A DNA stretch of 64,000 bases from Pomphorhynchus laevis (lineage: Eukaryota > Acanthocephala > Palaeacanthocephala > Echinorhynchida > Pomphorhynchidae): contig WNNJ02002381.1 in the NCBI GenBank assembly GCA_012934845.2, positions 248,001 to 312,000 on the forward strand, read 5' to 3'. The position numbers and the translations under genes were made by a program. Below are positions 22,553 to 33,256 of this stretch, piece after piece (position 1 is the stretch's first letter; each line of letters starts with the position of its first letter). The notes below the pieces were generated by a model that was not told the DNA's origin, ran no database searches, and saw only the letters and a program-made list of their open reading frames with translations.

Positions 22553-24134
22553 GATGTAGATTACCGGCTATAGAGTACCGGCTGTAGAGTGTCGGCTGTA
22601 GAGTACTGGCCGTAATGTTCCGGATGTAGAGTGCCGCCTGTAGAGTGCCACCTATAGAGTGTCGCTTGTAGAATATCGCCTGTAGAGTGCCGGCTATAGG
22701 GTGATGGCTGTAGAGTGCCGCCTTAGAATCTCGCCTGTAGAGTGCCGGCTATAGAGTGATGGCTGTAGAGTGCCGGCTATAGTGTGATGGTTGTAGAGTG
22801 ATGTCTGCAAAGCGCCAGCTGTAGAGTGATAGTTGTTGATTGCCGGCTGTACAGTACAGGCAGCATAGTGTTGGATCTAGAGTGACGGCTGTAGAGTGCC
22901 GGCTGTAAAGTGCTAGCTGTAAAGTGTCGGCTGTAGAGTGTCGGCTCTAGAGTCCCTGCCGTGGAGTGCCTGCTGTAGAATGCCGGCTGTAGAGTGCCGG
23001 CTGTAGAGTGCCGGCTGTAGAGTGCCGGCTGTAGAGTGCCGGCTGTAGAGTGCCGGCTGTAGAGTGCCGGCTGTAGAGTGCCGGCTGTAGAGTGCCGGCT
23101 GTAGAGTGCCGGCTGTAGAGTGCCGGCTGTAGAGTGCCGGCTGTAGAGTGCCGGCTGTAGAGTGCCGGCTGTAGAGTGCCGGCTGTAGAGTGCCGGCTGT
23201 AGAGTGCCGGCTGTAGAGTGCCGGCTGTAGAGTGCCGGCTGTAGAGTGCCGGCTGTAGAGTGCCGGCTGTAGAGTGCCGGCTGTAGAGTGCCGGCTGTAG
23301 AGTGCCGGCTGTAGAGTGCCGGCTGTAGAGTGCCGGCTGTAGAGTGCCGGCTGTAGAGTGCCGGCTGTAGAGTGCCGGCTGTAGAGTGCCGGCTGTAGAG
23401 TGCCGGCTGTAGAGTGCCGGCTGTAGAGTGCCGGCTGTAGAGTGCCGGCTGTAGAGTGCCGGCTGTAGAGTGCCGGCTGTAGAGTGCCGGCTGTAGAGTG
23501 CCGGCTGTAGAGTGCCGGCTGTAGAGTGCCGGCTGTAGAGTGCCGGCTGTAGAGTGCCGGCTGTAGAGTGCCGGCTGTAGAGTGCCGGCTGTAGAGTGCC
23601 GGCTGTAGAGTGCCGGCTGTAGAGTGCCGGCTGTAGAGTGCCGGCTGTAGAGTGCCGGCTGTAGAGTGCCGGCTGTAGAGTGCCGGCTGTAGAGTGCCGG
23701 CTGTAGAGTGCCGGCTGTAGAGTGCCGGCTGTAGAGTGCCGGCTGTAGAGTGCCGGCTGTAGAGTGCCGGCTGTAGAGTGCCGGCTGTAGAGTGCCGGCT
23801 GTAGAGTGCCGGCTGTAGAGTGCCGGCTGTAGAGTGCCGGCTGTAGAGTGCCGGCTGTAGAGTGCCGGCTGTAGAGTGCCGGCTGTAGAGTGCCGGCTGT
23901 AGAGTGCCGGCTGTAGAGTGCCGGCTGTAGAGTGCCGGCTGTAGAGTGCCGGATGTAGAGTTCCGGCTGTATAGTGCCGACTGCAGAGTGCCGGCTGTAT
24001 AGTGCCGGATGTAGAGTGCCGACTGTAGGGTGCCGGCTGTAGAATGCTGGCTTTAGAGTGCCTGCTGCAGAGTGTCTGCTGTAGAGTACCGGCTGTATAA
24101 TGCCGGCTGTAGTGTGCCGGCTTAAAGTGCCGGC
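22553..24134. repeat. 14-bp minisatellite (TGCCGGCTGTAGAG)n
   Basis: About 1.58 kb of the 14-bp unit. Units from about 22980 to 23950 are identical (around 70 copies), while units on both flanks are diverged, as when unequal exchange homogenises the centre of an array. Not a multiple of three and no start, so not coding. Confidence 0.97.
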
Positions 24135-24423
24135 GTACTCCAGTTTAACTATGCATCAGGCACTACATTCCTTTTAATATAAATGCGTTATTAAGGGACA
24201 ATGTCTAGTGTACAAAATATATTAAATATAATTTTATGTTACACCTGCCCTAGTACACCGAATGGTGCACTCATAAATAAATCACTGTTTTCCTCATGAA
24301 GAGGCTTTAACACCTGGCAGCATCTTATATATCATCAGACAAAGAAATAGGACCGAATTGTTCTCGTAATATTCAAAGTTGCTACGTATGCCCAGTCATC
24401 CTGTGTAACGACAAACTTCAACA

Positions 24424-24464
24424 GCAGTAAACGCGTTTCGCTCTAACGGAGCTCATCAGTACCG
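24424..24464 (-). ncRNA. Type I hammerhead ribozyme motif, unit 1
   Basis: Minus strand, 5' to 3': stem I CGGTA, core CTGATGA, stem II GCTC-loop CGTTA-GAGC, core GAAA, a minimal stem III (C-GC-G closing A-C/G-T), cleavage triplet GTT, stem I TACTG. All invariant core bases are present and stem II is four perfect pairs. A two-pair stem III is typical of Penelope and retrozyme hammerheads, which are thought to work as dimers. Confidence 0.7.
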
Positions 24465-24889
24465 TGATTTCAATAATCATCCATATGCACCTTAACACAC
24501 GCTTGAACAGTGAGTGCTTAAAGCTCGAAAAGCACAACTACTTTTAAATCTGAATCATTAGAGGGAATTTAGCATAAGCTCTGTACATGACAGTGCGTAT
24601 TGCAGTTTAACCATGCATCAGGCACTACATTTCTTGTAATATAAATGCGTTTTTATATGGATAATGTCAAGTGTACAAAATATATCAAATATAATTTGAT
24701 GTTACACCTGCCCTGGGACACCGAATGGTGCACTCATAAATAAATCACTGTTTTTCTACAAGGAAGAATAAACACCAGGCAGCATTCTATATATCTTCAT
24801 CAGACCAAAAAAAGAACTGAATTATTTTCGCAATATTTAAAATTGCTACGTATGCCCAGTCATCCTTTGTGTGACGAAATATTTAACAA

Positions 24890-24930
24890 CGGCAGACTCG
24901 TTTCGCTTTAATAGAGCTCCTCGGTACTGT
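24890..24930 (-). ncRNA. Decayed hammerhead motif, unit 2
   Basis: Same position in the second unit. The minus strand keeps CGAAAC, a GA mini-loop and a GTC cleavage triplet. The first core box reads CCGAGGA instead of CTGATGA and stem II has a mismatch, so this copy is probably inactive. Confidence 0.6.
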
Positions 24931-24972
24931 GACTACAATAATCACCTATAAGCACCTTAACACACAATAGAA

Positions 24973-25018
24973 ATGCTGTTTTACAGGGACACTGTCAAGT
25001 GTTCCTGTAAAACAGCAT
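24973..25018. repeat. Perfect 15-bp palindrome between two satellites
   Basis: ATGCTGTTTTACAGG (24973-24987) is exactly complementary to 25004-25018, with partly paired DNA in the loop. It marks the junction between the truncated hammerhead unit and the following sequence. Confidence 0.9.
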
Positions 25019-25084
25019 ATGTCCCAGTATGCTGTTATATATACATATATATGTATAAAGTTTGGGATCTAATATACATGCAAT

Positions 25085-26108
25085 CGTCCAGATTTCAAAT
25101 CATCCAGCTTTCAGATCGTCCAGCTTTCAGATCTTCCAGCTTTCAAATCGTCCAGCTTTCAAATCGTCCAGCTTTCAAATCGTCCAGCTTTCAAATCGTC
25201 CAGCTTTCAAATCGTCCAGCTTTCAAATCGTCCAGCTTTCAAATCGTCCAGCTTTCAAATCGTCCAGCTTTCAAATCGTCCAGCTTTCAAATCGTCCAGC
25301 TTTCAAATCGTCCAGCTTTCAAATCGTCCAGCTTTCAAATCGTCCAGCTTTCAAATCGTCCAGCTTTCAAATCGTCCAGCTTTCAAATCGTCCAGCTTTC
25401 AAATCGTCCAGCTTTCAAATCGTCCAGCTTTCAAATCGTCCAGCTTTCAAATCGTCCAGCTTTCAAATCGTCCAGCTTTCAAATCGTCCAGCTTTCAAAT
25501 CGTCCAGCTTTCAAATCGTCCAGCTTTCAAATCGTCCAGCTTTCAAATCGTCCAGCTTTCAAATCGTCCAGCTTTCAAATCGTCCAGCTTTCAAATCGTC
25601 CAGCTTTCAAATCGTCCAGCTTTCAAATCGTCCAGCTTTCAAATCGTCCAGCTTTCAAATCGTCCAGCTTTCTAATCGTCCAGCTTTCTAATCGTCCAGC
25701 TTTCAAATCGTCCAGCTTTCAAATCGTCCAGCTTTCAAATCGTCCAGCTTTCAAATCGTCCAGCTTTCAAATCGTCCAGCTTTCAAATCGTCCAGCTTTC
25801 AAATCGTCCAGCTTTCAAATCGTCCAGCTTTCAAATCGTCCAGCTTTCAAATCGTCCAGCTTTCAAATCGTCCAGCTTTCAAATCGTCCAGCTTTCAAAT
25901 CGTCCAGCTTTCAAATCGTCCAGCTTTCAAATCGTCCAGCTTTCAAATCGTCCAGCTTTCAAATCGTCCAGCTTTCAAATCGTCCAGCTTTCAAATCGTC
26001 CAGCTTTCAAATCGTCCAGCTTTCAAATCGTCCAGCTTTCAAATCGTCCAACTTTCAAATCGTCCAGCTTTCAAATCGTCCAGCTTTAAGATCGCCTAGC
26101 TTTAAAAT
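25085..26108 (+). repeat. 16-bp minisatellite (CAGCTTTCAAATCGTC)n at the 5' end of LINE-A5
   Basis: About 64 units, nearly identical, with variant units at both edges. Sixteen is not a multiple of three, so it reads through all three frames as a 16-residue periodic peptide (FQIVQLSNRPAFKSSS); the long ORFs here are artefacts. The array stops about 50 bp before the ORF1 of a LINE-A copy, so it may be that element's monomeric 5' UTR. Confidence 0.95.
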
Positions 26109-27460
26109 CAGATCACTGAGTATTCTTAGATAAAAAAAGTTTGAGAGATTAATATATACAATTGGATTGTTTTCGTACTATTATGAAGAACAAGAAGGTT
26201 AAATCTACAAGTTATCAAGTACAGTGTGACTCTGATGATTATCGACGCTGGTCGTCTATTACAATCGCTACTGATTCAAATGATAATTCTAGTGGGTTAT
26301 TTATGTGTGGATTTTGCGCTTCCCTGCGCATTCAATCATTAGAAGAGAAAATAAGTGTTTTAAAAAAGCAGTTCAAAATATAGATCATCGCCAGTGCATC
26401 GTGAATTCCAAAGGTGCATTAACAAATACATTCAATAACAGCACTTCTGTTTTATCGAATTCAACTGTCCATTCTAGTGGGTCAATTGTGAATGTTCACA
26501 ACAAGAGATTCGAAGTAAGCGATTACATGATAGATCAGTGCACAACAGGGAATGAGATATTGAAAAATTTCACTAGCAATCATCATATCAATCAAATATC
26601 CAATATTACCCCACAAACTCACTCTACACGGGTATGGAAGAATATCAACGGACGTCATTTTCTAAGTTCATCCAGCATTGGTCAACAAAATTTGCAACTT
26701 GATTGCAAACTTGGTAGACCCAACTGTAATGATCATTCTATGGATATTAATTCAATGTCTAAATCGTAAGTGATGGTTGCAAATGTCGGAGAATTTTCCG
26801 TACATAAAACAAGAAACGCCCAGAATAAAGAACGATTAACACAACCGTTAGATATTAATGTGCGAATGCGTAGCGAAAACCGAAATCTTTGTGTAATCTC
26901 TGCTGATATAGCGGAATCTAACTCTTCGGAGCCGCAGCTACGTATTGATCATGACGTGAGTAGAGTTCGGGAAGTATTATCAAAAATATTTACTTCAGGT
27001 GAGGAATCTATAGCCTCATCTCTTCTAGTGAAATCATTGTTCAGGTTAGGTAGGAAAAATGAATAACGTCCACGCTTATTGAAAGTGGTATGTAAATTGT
27101 CTGACAATGTTAACAAGATCTTACGCAGAAGATATAATAAATTAAAAAGGTCAAACTACTAAAATCTTTAAGGATCTCAGCATTTAGGATCGTAAGATGC
27201 GACATTAAGCTTGGGAAGAGCTTAAATTAAGCTGCAACGACAATATTTATCGACAGGAATAAGTCAATTGTCGTAACGATTTCGAAAAGCTTAAAAAAAG
27301 CAAAAAATTAAACTACGAAATGACAATAGTTGCGAACTTTCATAGTGCACCAAAACGATTTTGGGCTCACATACGTAGAAATAGGACAATTCCTCCTGCG
27401 AGTTCGAATCCTTGTATTAATGATAACTTTACCAGTTTGAACTTTCATGGCTGCTAAATT
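26109..27460 (+). mobile_element. LINE-A5, 5' half (split by LINE-B2)
   Basis: ORF1 finger at 26162-26383 (VQCDSDDYRRW ... LFMCGFCAS), a Ser/Asn-rich middle (26305-26769), and the ORF1 body (26770-27066: NLCVISADIAES, IDHDVSRVREVLSKIFTSGE, LFRLGRKNE). The frame then decays and jumps to the ORF2 linker RFWAHIRRNRTIPPAS at about 27.36 kb. The whole APE endonuclease is missing, so this copy was internally deleted. It resumes at 31593. Confidence 0.8.
26162..27066 (+). pseudogene. LINE-A5 ORF1
   Basis: Three open segments (26162-26383, 26305-26769 in another frame, 26770-27066) cover the finger, linker and conserved body of the family A ORF1. A likely original start is the second Met (MKNKKVKSTSYQVQC). 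One frameshift after the finger and one stop between the second and third segments. The end of the body (RLLKVV...) continues past 27066 in other frames. Confidence 0.7.
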
Positions 27461-27491
27461 AACTACTTACAATCTAAAGTAAATAAAATCA

Positions 27492-27598
27492 ATCCAGTTC
27501 CAGATCAATCCAGTTCCAGATCAATCCAGTTCCAGATCAATCCAGTTCCAGATCAAGCCAGTTCCAGATCAATCCAGTTCCAGATCAATCCAGTTCCG
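27492..27598 (+). repeat. 16-bp tandem repeat (AGATCAATCCAGTTCC)n at the LINE-B2 5' end
   Basis: Seven units, nearly identical. Same period as the 25.1-26.1 kb array but a different sequence. It lies about 80 bp upstream of the LINE-B2 ORF1 start. Confidence 0.92.
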
Positions 27599-27675
27599 CT
27601 CGCTCCTCTTGCAGAATTTTTAGAGTTTATGATAGACGTAAGAAAACAACTAAGACCGACACCAACTATAGACAA

Positions 27676-28653
27676 ATGCAAGTACAGTGCTCGATACACG
27701 ACTGCAGCGTCAGGACAACAATCGCATGCATCAAGAATAAGTCTAAAGAAGACTTCGTATGTGATTTTTGTGCCAGCAAACTAAACTGCAACCTTTCCAA
27801 TAAGCACATATCAACATCCAACACGTCCACTCAAACTACCCCGTCGTTTCTAATGTCCTTTCTCCACCCACCGACCCGGCCACCATATACACTTCCCACT
27901 CCATGTCATCTTGACTCCCCAACACCCCACGTCCCGTCCTTCCCGTCTCGGTTCACAATAACTTGCATTCCATCAATCAAAATCACCTCCACCAACCTCC
28001 ACTATCCTTCCACTCATAACTTTTCCTCACATCGCTTGCCACCCTCTTTATTATCATTATCCTCTATGTCTCCCGTCGTCAAACCAAATCCCTCCAAATC
28101 ATCAACTGCCAGCTCTTCTATCGTGATCTCACCTACTCACGTCAGTCGTCCTCCTTTACGAAAGCGCTTTCCTTCTCGCGATCGTTGCGTCATTGTCACT
28201 AATATCACGCCTTCCAACTCCTTATCTCCACAAGCACGTCTCGACCACGATGTTTCCGCCTTCAGATCCATCCTCTCGTCTATTGTTCCTGCGGATAAAC
28301 CATCCTTTTTCAAGGACATTTCTCCTGTCGCATTCATCCGTCTAAACAAATCTTCTCAATCTAATCCTTCCCAGCCCCCTCTCCTAAAAATTGTTTTCAA
28401 GCATCGCTCTCACGCGTCTTCTGTCCTCTCTCAACGATTCAAACTCATGTCATCTTCAACCACTCGAATTTTCCCCGATCGCGCCCCTTCTGAAATCGCT
28501 CAAATCTCTTCAGCCCGCATCGAAAAACGCCGTCGCGAGGAAAACGGCGAAACATCACTCTCCATCCGAAACATAGACGGAAATTTTCAAGTTGTCCACA
28601 CCCGTCCAAAAATTCGATGGCGCTCCATCTCTCCTATGTGTCTTCTCCACTAG
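27676..28653 (+). CDS. LINE-B2 ORF1, PHD-like finger protein, 325 aa
   Basis: Open from MQVQC to TAG. The finger at residues 4-35 has VQCSIHDCSVRTTI ... FVCDFCASK. A Ser/Thr/Pro-rich linker spans about residues 40-160. The conserved body (165-320) has PSRDRCVIVTNITPS, ARLDHDVSAFRSILSSIVPA, VAFIRLNKSS, LLKIVFKHRSHA, RIFPDRAPSEIAQ and GETSLSIRNIDGNFQVVHTR. It probably binds element RNA and assists reverse transcription. The last 37 bp overlap ORF2, which starts at an internal ATG, as in reinitiation-coupled LINEs. A longer original N-terminus is possible because ORF1 of LINE-B1 starts further upstream. Confidence 0.85.
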   Translation: MQVQCSIHDCSVRTTIACIKNKSKEDFVCDFCASKLNCNLSNKHISTSNTSTQTTPSFLMSFLHPPTRPPYTLPTPCHLDSPTPHVPSFPSRFTITCIPSIKITSTNLHYPSTHNFSSHRLPPSLLSLSSMSPVVKPNPSKSSTASSSIVISPTHVSRPPLRKRFPSRDRCVIVTNITPSNSLSPQARLDHDVSAFRSILSSIVPADKPSFFKDISPVAFIRLNKSSQSNPSQPPLLKIVFKHRSHASSVLSQRFKLMSSSTTRIFPDRAPSEIAQISSARIEKRRREENGETSLSIRNIDGNFQVVHTRPKIRWRSISPMCLLH

Positions 28654-31515
28654 TCTCTTTCGCCACAACACACGGTTTCCGCCTCGGTCTCCTCAACACT
28701 AGATCTATTCTCAATAAATCCGATCTTATCCTCAACCTATTCACCAAGCAATCCATCGATCTCTTCTGCCTCACCGAATCCTGGCACTCAGATTCCGACG
28801 ACCTTTCCATTCGCCGTCTGCTCTCTGCCGGTTGCTCCCTAGTCGAATCCGCCCGCCCCCTCAGCTCATGCCCTTCTAAATTCTCTAATCATGGCGGCAT
28901 CGTCGCATTCGCGCGTCACCCCGCGTCTCTTCGCAAAATCAATCCCCCTTTCAGTCCTTGCTCTTTTGAATTGCTCACTTGTCGTTATTCTAACCCGATC
29001 ACTCTAGATCTCGCCATTGTATACCGTCCTGGTTCATCAGCTCCTACAGCCTTATTTTTTACCGAACTCGCTGACCTCCTTTCTCATTGTTCTTTGTCCT
29101 CAATCCCTTCACTCGTTCTAGGCGACTTCAATATCCGCCTAGACCGCCCCTCTTCCACAGATTCCATCCGGTTCATCAACATTCTATCCAACTACAATTA
29201 CAAACTAATCTCCACTGCCCCCACACATATCCTTGGTGGGGCACTCGACATCATCGCTGTCCCCGATCATTTTGCTGCCTACACCTCACTGTCCATCTCT
29301 GATCCTGGTCTATCCGATCACTTTCTCGTCACCCTTGATCTCACTCACAACCACACCCCTCCTCACACACCTACAATCCTACGTCGCCCTTGGAGAAATC
29401 TTGACCTCTCCCTTCTCCGCTCTGCCTTACTCAAATCGTCTCTATCATTACCCACAATAACATATTCATCTCCTCACGATCTCGCCTTTCTTTTCGACTC
29501 TGAACTCACATCCACTCTCGATATTCTCTTGCCCTTCAAGTCTCACCCACACCGTCGCTTGCACCGTGCCCCATGGTTTGACATCCAATGCCTACTCTCA
29601 AAGCGTCGACTCCGCCATGCTTTTCGAGTCTATCACCGCTCTCTCAGACGCGATTTCCGCTCGATCACTCCGTCTTTCCGTGATTCCTATCTTGCTCTTC
29701 GCCGGTCTCATCTCAACCTACTACGTACCAAATGCAACTCCTTCTGGCAGCATAAAATCATCACTTCATTCAACTCTAAGACTCTCTGGCATACTTTTAA
29801 CTCAATCCTTGCTCGCTCCTCTTCGCCTTGCAACATCAATGCTAATGATTATTCGTCATTTCTCCAGACTAAAGTATCCACGTTGCTCTCTCACACCCCG
29901 GTCTCCATCCTATCCCACTCTGCCCAGTCTACTCTCATCCTTCCGGAACTCTTTCATCTTCTCCCTGTCTCACCTACAGAAGTATCATCTGTCCTCATGT
30001 CCTTGCCCAACAAAACCTCACCTGCCGATCCCCTGCCTACTCACATATTAAAATCCATATGCTCATCGATATCCCCATTTCTCACAACCTTGTTTAACTC
30101 GTCCATCCGCAGTCGTATCTTCCCTTCACACTGGAAATCCGCAATCGTTCGTCCCCTCCTTAAGAAACAATCGCTCGACCCCTCCCTTCCTTCTAGCTAT
30201 CGCCCCATTTCACTACTCCCTACTCTTTCTAAGCTCTTAGAACGCCTCATCTTAATACAAATCAACGCTTATCTCTCCTCATCCAATCTGTACCCTCCTT
30301 TCCAATCCGCTTTCCGCTCTAATCACTCGACAGAAATCGCATGCATAAAAGTGTACAACGACTTACTCATTTCTCGAGACAAGGCTCTATATAGTGTTCT
30401 CATCTCCCTCGACCTCTCCTCCGCATTCGACATTGTCGACCACTCCGTCCTCCTTTCTCGCCTTCGTTATGATTACGGCTTTTCTTCCTCCTCCGTAGCA
30501 TGGTTTGCCTCATATCTATCCGACCGTTCCTTTCGCGTCTGTTCTAATTCATCATCCTCCCCTCCCATCCCTATTTTTTTGCGGGGTCCCACAAGGTTCA
30601 GTCCTAGGTCCCCTGCTTTTCTCTCTTCTGCTTGGCGATCTCTCTCCGTTTATCAAACCTTACTCCTTTAACGTCATGCAATACGCCGATGACATTCTAA
30701 TCTATGCTCATGCACCCGCACATCGCATACACGATATCGGCATTTCTGCCTCCAACTGTCTTTCTACTATCTACAAACGTCTCTCCAATCTCCATCTCGT
30801 TCTAAACCCCGACAAGTCCAAAATAATGTGGATCCTCCCCCGTAAACCAAACATATCTCCTCCCACTGTATATTTTGCCTCATCGATCATCCCCATAGTC
30901 CACAATCTCACTTTCTTAGGCTTCCATTTCGATGATCACCTTTCCCTTAAACCCTTCGTCCGTGACAAGGTCCGCTCGTCTAACTTAATTCTCCGTGACA
31001 TCCGCCGTATCCGCCCCCTTATCGACTTCCGTTCTTGTATGTCTCTTCTTTCATCGCTTCTTTTCCCTAAAATCGATTACTGCCTTAGCCTTTTCGCCAA
31101 TTCTCCAAAATCCATCATCCTACCCCTACAACGAATAATCAACACCGCCGTTCGAGTGCTCTTTCGTCTCCGTCGCTTCGACCACACATCCACATATTTT
31201 GCCCAACTCTCCTGGCCCACCATCCACATCCGCATCAAACTCCGCCTTCTTCTCGTAACTTTTCGTCTCATCGCTGTCGGCTCCCCATCGTTCATCAACC
31301 TTCCTTTCTTAGACGACACTCGCCCCACCTCGCTATCGCTGCGTTCCCGTCATACCCTCTTACTCCACGTTCCCAATTACTCCAACAACTACGGTCTCCG
31401 ATCCTTCCTCGTCGCCGCCTCACTCGCCTGGAATCAACTCCCTCTCGACGTCCGCCGCGCCCCCTCCTTTATCACATTCAAACACCTCCTCCGTTCACAC
31501 CTTCTCGACACATGA
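28617..31515 (+). pseudogene. LINE-B2 ORF2, APE endonuclease and reverse transcriptase, one frameshift
   Basis: Frame 1 (28617-30671): endonuclease RLGLLNTRSILNKSDLI, FCLTESWHSDSDD, AIVYRPGSSAP, LGDFNIRLDRP, GGALDIIAV and GLSDHFLVTL; then RT with PSSYRPISLLPTLSKLLERL, FRSNHSTEIACIKVYNDL and SLDLSSAFDIVDHSVLLSRL. Frame 2 (30505-31515): CGVPQGSVLGPLLFSLLLGD, MQYADDILIYAHA, LNPDKSKIMWI, FLGFHFDDHLSLKPFVRD and SWPTIHIRIKLRLL to HLLDT. The switch is at about 30.57-30.59 kb beside a run of seven T, so it is a single homopolymer slip. All catalytic residues remain. Confidence 0.9.
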
Positions 31516-31592
31516 TTTACATTTTTGTTTTGTTGTGGTCATGTAAGCGTGCGCTGGCACGCATTTGCCACGTTAAAATAAATCCTTTTTTT

Positions 31593-33256
31593 ATCACATC
31601 GCATCAAGCTGTAGCCGACACGTTTGCGTCGACTTTTCAACTCGCAACTAATAACACAGAAACTAACCAGCAATCTCGTGTAAGCCATTCACAAAGTTAT
31701 TTTGATGTTACTACCGAGGAAGTTTATAGTGAGTTAAATTCTTTACGACATTCATCACCTGGTCCCGATGGATTACATCCCCAGATACTAAGGATATTAT
31801 CTACATTTATTGCTTCACCGTTAGCTTATTTGTTTCAACTATCACTAGCTAAGTCAATTCTACCGTTAGATTGGAAAATCGGCACTGTAGTACCAGTCCC
31901 CAAAAGAGGAGATCGTCACAATCCTGAAAATTATAGAGCAATAAGCCTTACAAGTGTTGTATGCAAGTTCTTAGAGCGCATATTGCATCGGCGATTACTA
32001 TCCTATCTTGAATCATTGAACTTGTTAGATAATTCGCAACATGGTTTTCGTCCTGGACGTTCTTGCATGTCTAAACTTTTATGTGCACGCGACGCATGGG
32101 TGATGTAGTTGCGCGGGAATTTGCTGTTGATATCGTGTATTTCGACTTCAGTCGGGACTTTGATAGGGTTCCCCTCAATATGTTGATTAAGGCTCTTGCA
32201 GATTACGGAAATGAAATTCTTATTATTCGATTGATTAACGCTTTCCCATCTGATCCTTCTTTTAGAGTTCGAGTTGGAAATTGTCTATCTAGACCGTCAA
32301 ATTTTTCAATGGGTGTTCCTCAGGGATCGGTGTTGGGTCCAATATTATTCGTGATATTTCTGGATAGTTTGCTGCGCTCTCTAAAATGTAAAAAATTAGC
32401 ATTCGCGGATGATCTTAAAATATGGAATGTAAACATGCCATGGCGATATGCAACACTTACAAGATGACAAAAATATGATTAATAGGTGGAGCGAACTGAC
32501 CGGAATCATGATTAACATTACTAAATGTGCCCACCTCAGATTTGGTCGTAGTGATTTACCAAATGATTATTATGTTTGCGGTGAGATTATTCCCACAAAT
32601 TCGTATACAAAGGATCTTGGGATAATTGTTCAGAATTCGTTTAAAACCGGCCTCAATACTGAAAATATATGCAACATGTCGAGGAAAAGTATTTACATGA
32701 TCAAAAATACCTTTAGTTCGCTTCCACCGTCTCAGTTCTCACTATTATATAAAGCGTTGTAAGACCACTCATTGATTATGCTTCGCCGGCGACTTTTCCT
32801 TCTACGCGTGGTAAAATAAACCAATTAGAAAAGATTCTTCGCCGATTTTCCAAGCTATGTTCTGGTCTTCGAAACATTGCCTACTGTGATAGACTAAGCC
32901 AACTAAATATTACTTCAGTTTACGCGAGATATGTGTACAATGATTTATTACAGTTATGGCGAATGATCCATGTCTTTACTGGTTATCCATCGGGATCCGT
33001 TATTCTAAATGATCGCCCGAGCCACAGAGGACAATCTTTATCTGTTGTTGTTCAATCACACAGGACATGTCACGGATACTTGCGATTATCTCACAGAGCG
33101 GTAAACCTATGGAACCGATTGCCTAATTCGATTGTGTCTATGATACAGTACAAATCATTCCAGAATGCGCTGAGCATGTGGGTAAAAAGAGAAGAATCTT
33201 CACAGGAAATATATAACTATACGTGGCAATTATTATTGCTCAATTATCTTTCTTAA
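31593..33256 (+). pseudogene. LINE-A5 ORF2 reverse transcriptase and tail
   Basis: 31593-32108 (SSPGPDGLHPQILRILSTFI, ENYRAISLTSVVCKFLERIL, QHGFRPGRSCMSKLL), 32081-32467 (DIVYFDFSRDFDRVPLNMLI, GVPQGSVLGPILFVIFLDSL, FADDLKIWNV), 32448-32762 (TKCAHLRFGRSDLP, KDLGIIVQNSFKTGLNTENI), and 32933-33256 (YNDLLQLWRMIHVFTGYPSG, LRLSHRAVNLWNRLPNSIV). About three frame changes. Better preserved than LINE-A2. Confidence 0.85.

Larger units (their letters stand above)
24135..24968 (-). repeat. Head-to-tail pair of ~463-bp hammerhead-bearing repeats (retrozyme-like)
   Basis: Unit 1 at 24135-24596 and a 3'-shortened unit 2 at 24597-24968. Shared landmarks recur 462-465 bp apart: ATGCATCAGGCACTACATT at 24151 and 24613, GTTACACCTGCCCT, CGAATGGTGCACTCATAAAT, GCTACGTATGCCCAGTCATC. 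Each unit has a hammerhead ribozyme motif on the minus strand. No protein frame. The layout matches animal retrozymes and Penelope-like pLTRs; no Penelope RT is visible nearby. Confidence 0.7.
27492..31592 (+). mobile_element. LINE-B2 (L2-like), nearly intact, inserted into LINE-A5
   Basis: A complete L2-type LINE: 5' 16-bp repeats, intact ORF1 (27676-28653), ORF2 (28617-31515) with a single frame change, and a 3' UTR ending AATAAATCC-TTTTTTT at 31592. The exact 5' boundary is uncertain (27.46-27.49 kb) and no target duplication is obvious. The sense strand is markedly pyrimidine-rich and GC-richer than the host DNA. It is the youngest LINE in the window. Confidence 0.92.

Noticed and set aside
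24135-24968. Complete Penelope-like element
   Set aside because: No Penelope RT or GIY-YIG domain was found in the neighbouring sequence, only the hammerhead-bearing units.
22553-26108. CRISPR-like regular arrays
   Set aside because: Repeats are contiguous with no unique spacers, and the DNA is eukaryotic with spliced genes.
24973-26133. 386-codon ORF of 16-residue repeats
   Set aside because: Translation of a 16-bp minisatellite that lacks stops in every phase. Another frame gives a 209-codon version of the same peptide.
27390-27410. tRNA box-B-like GAGTTCGAATCC
   Set aside because: It lies in the coding linker of LINE-A5, with no A box or cloverleaf around it.
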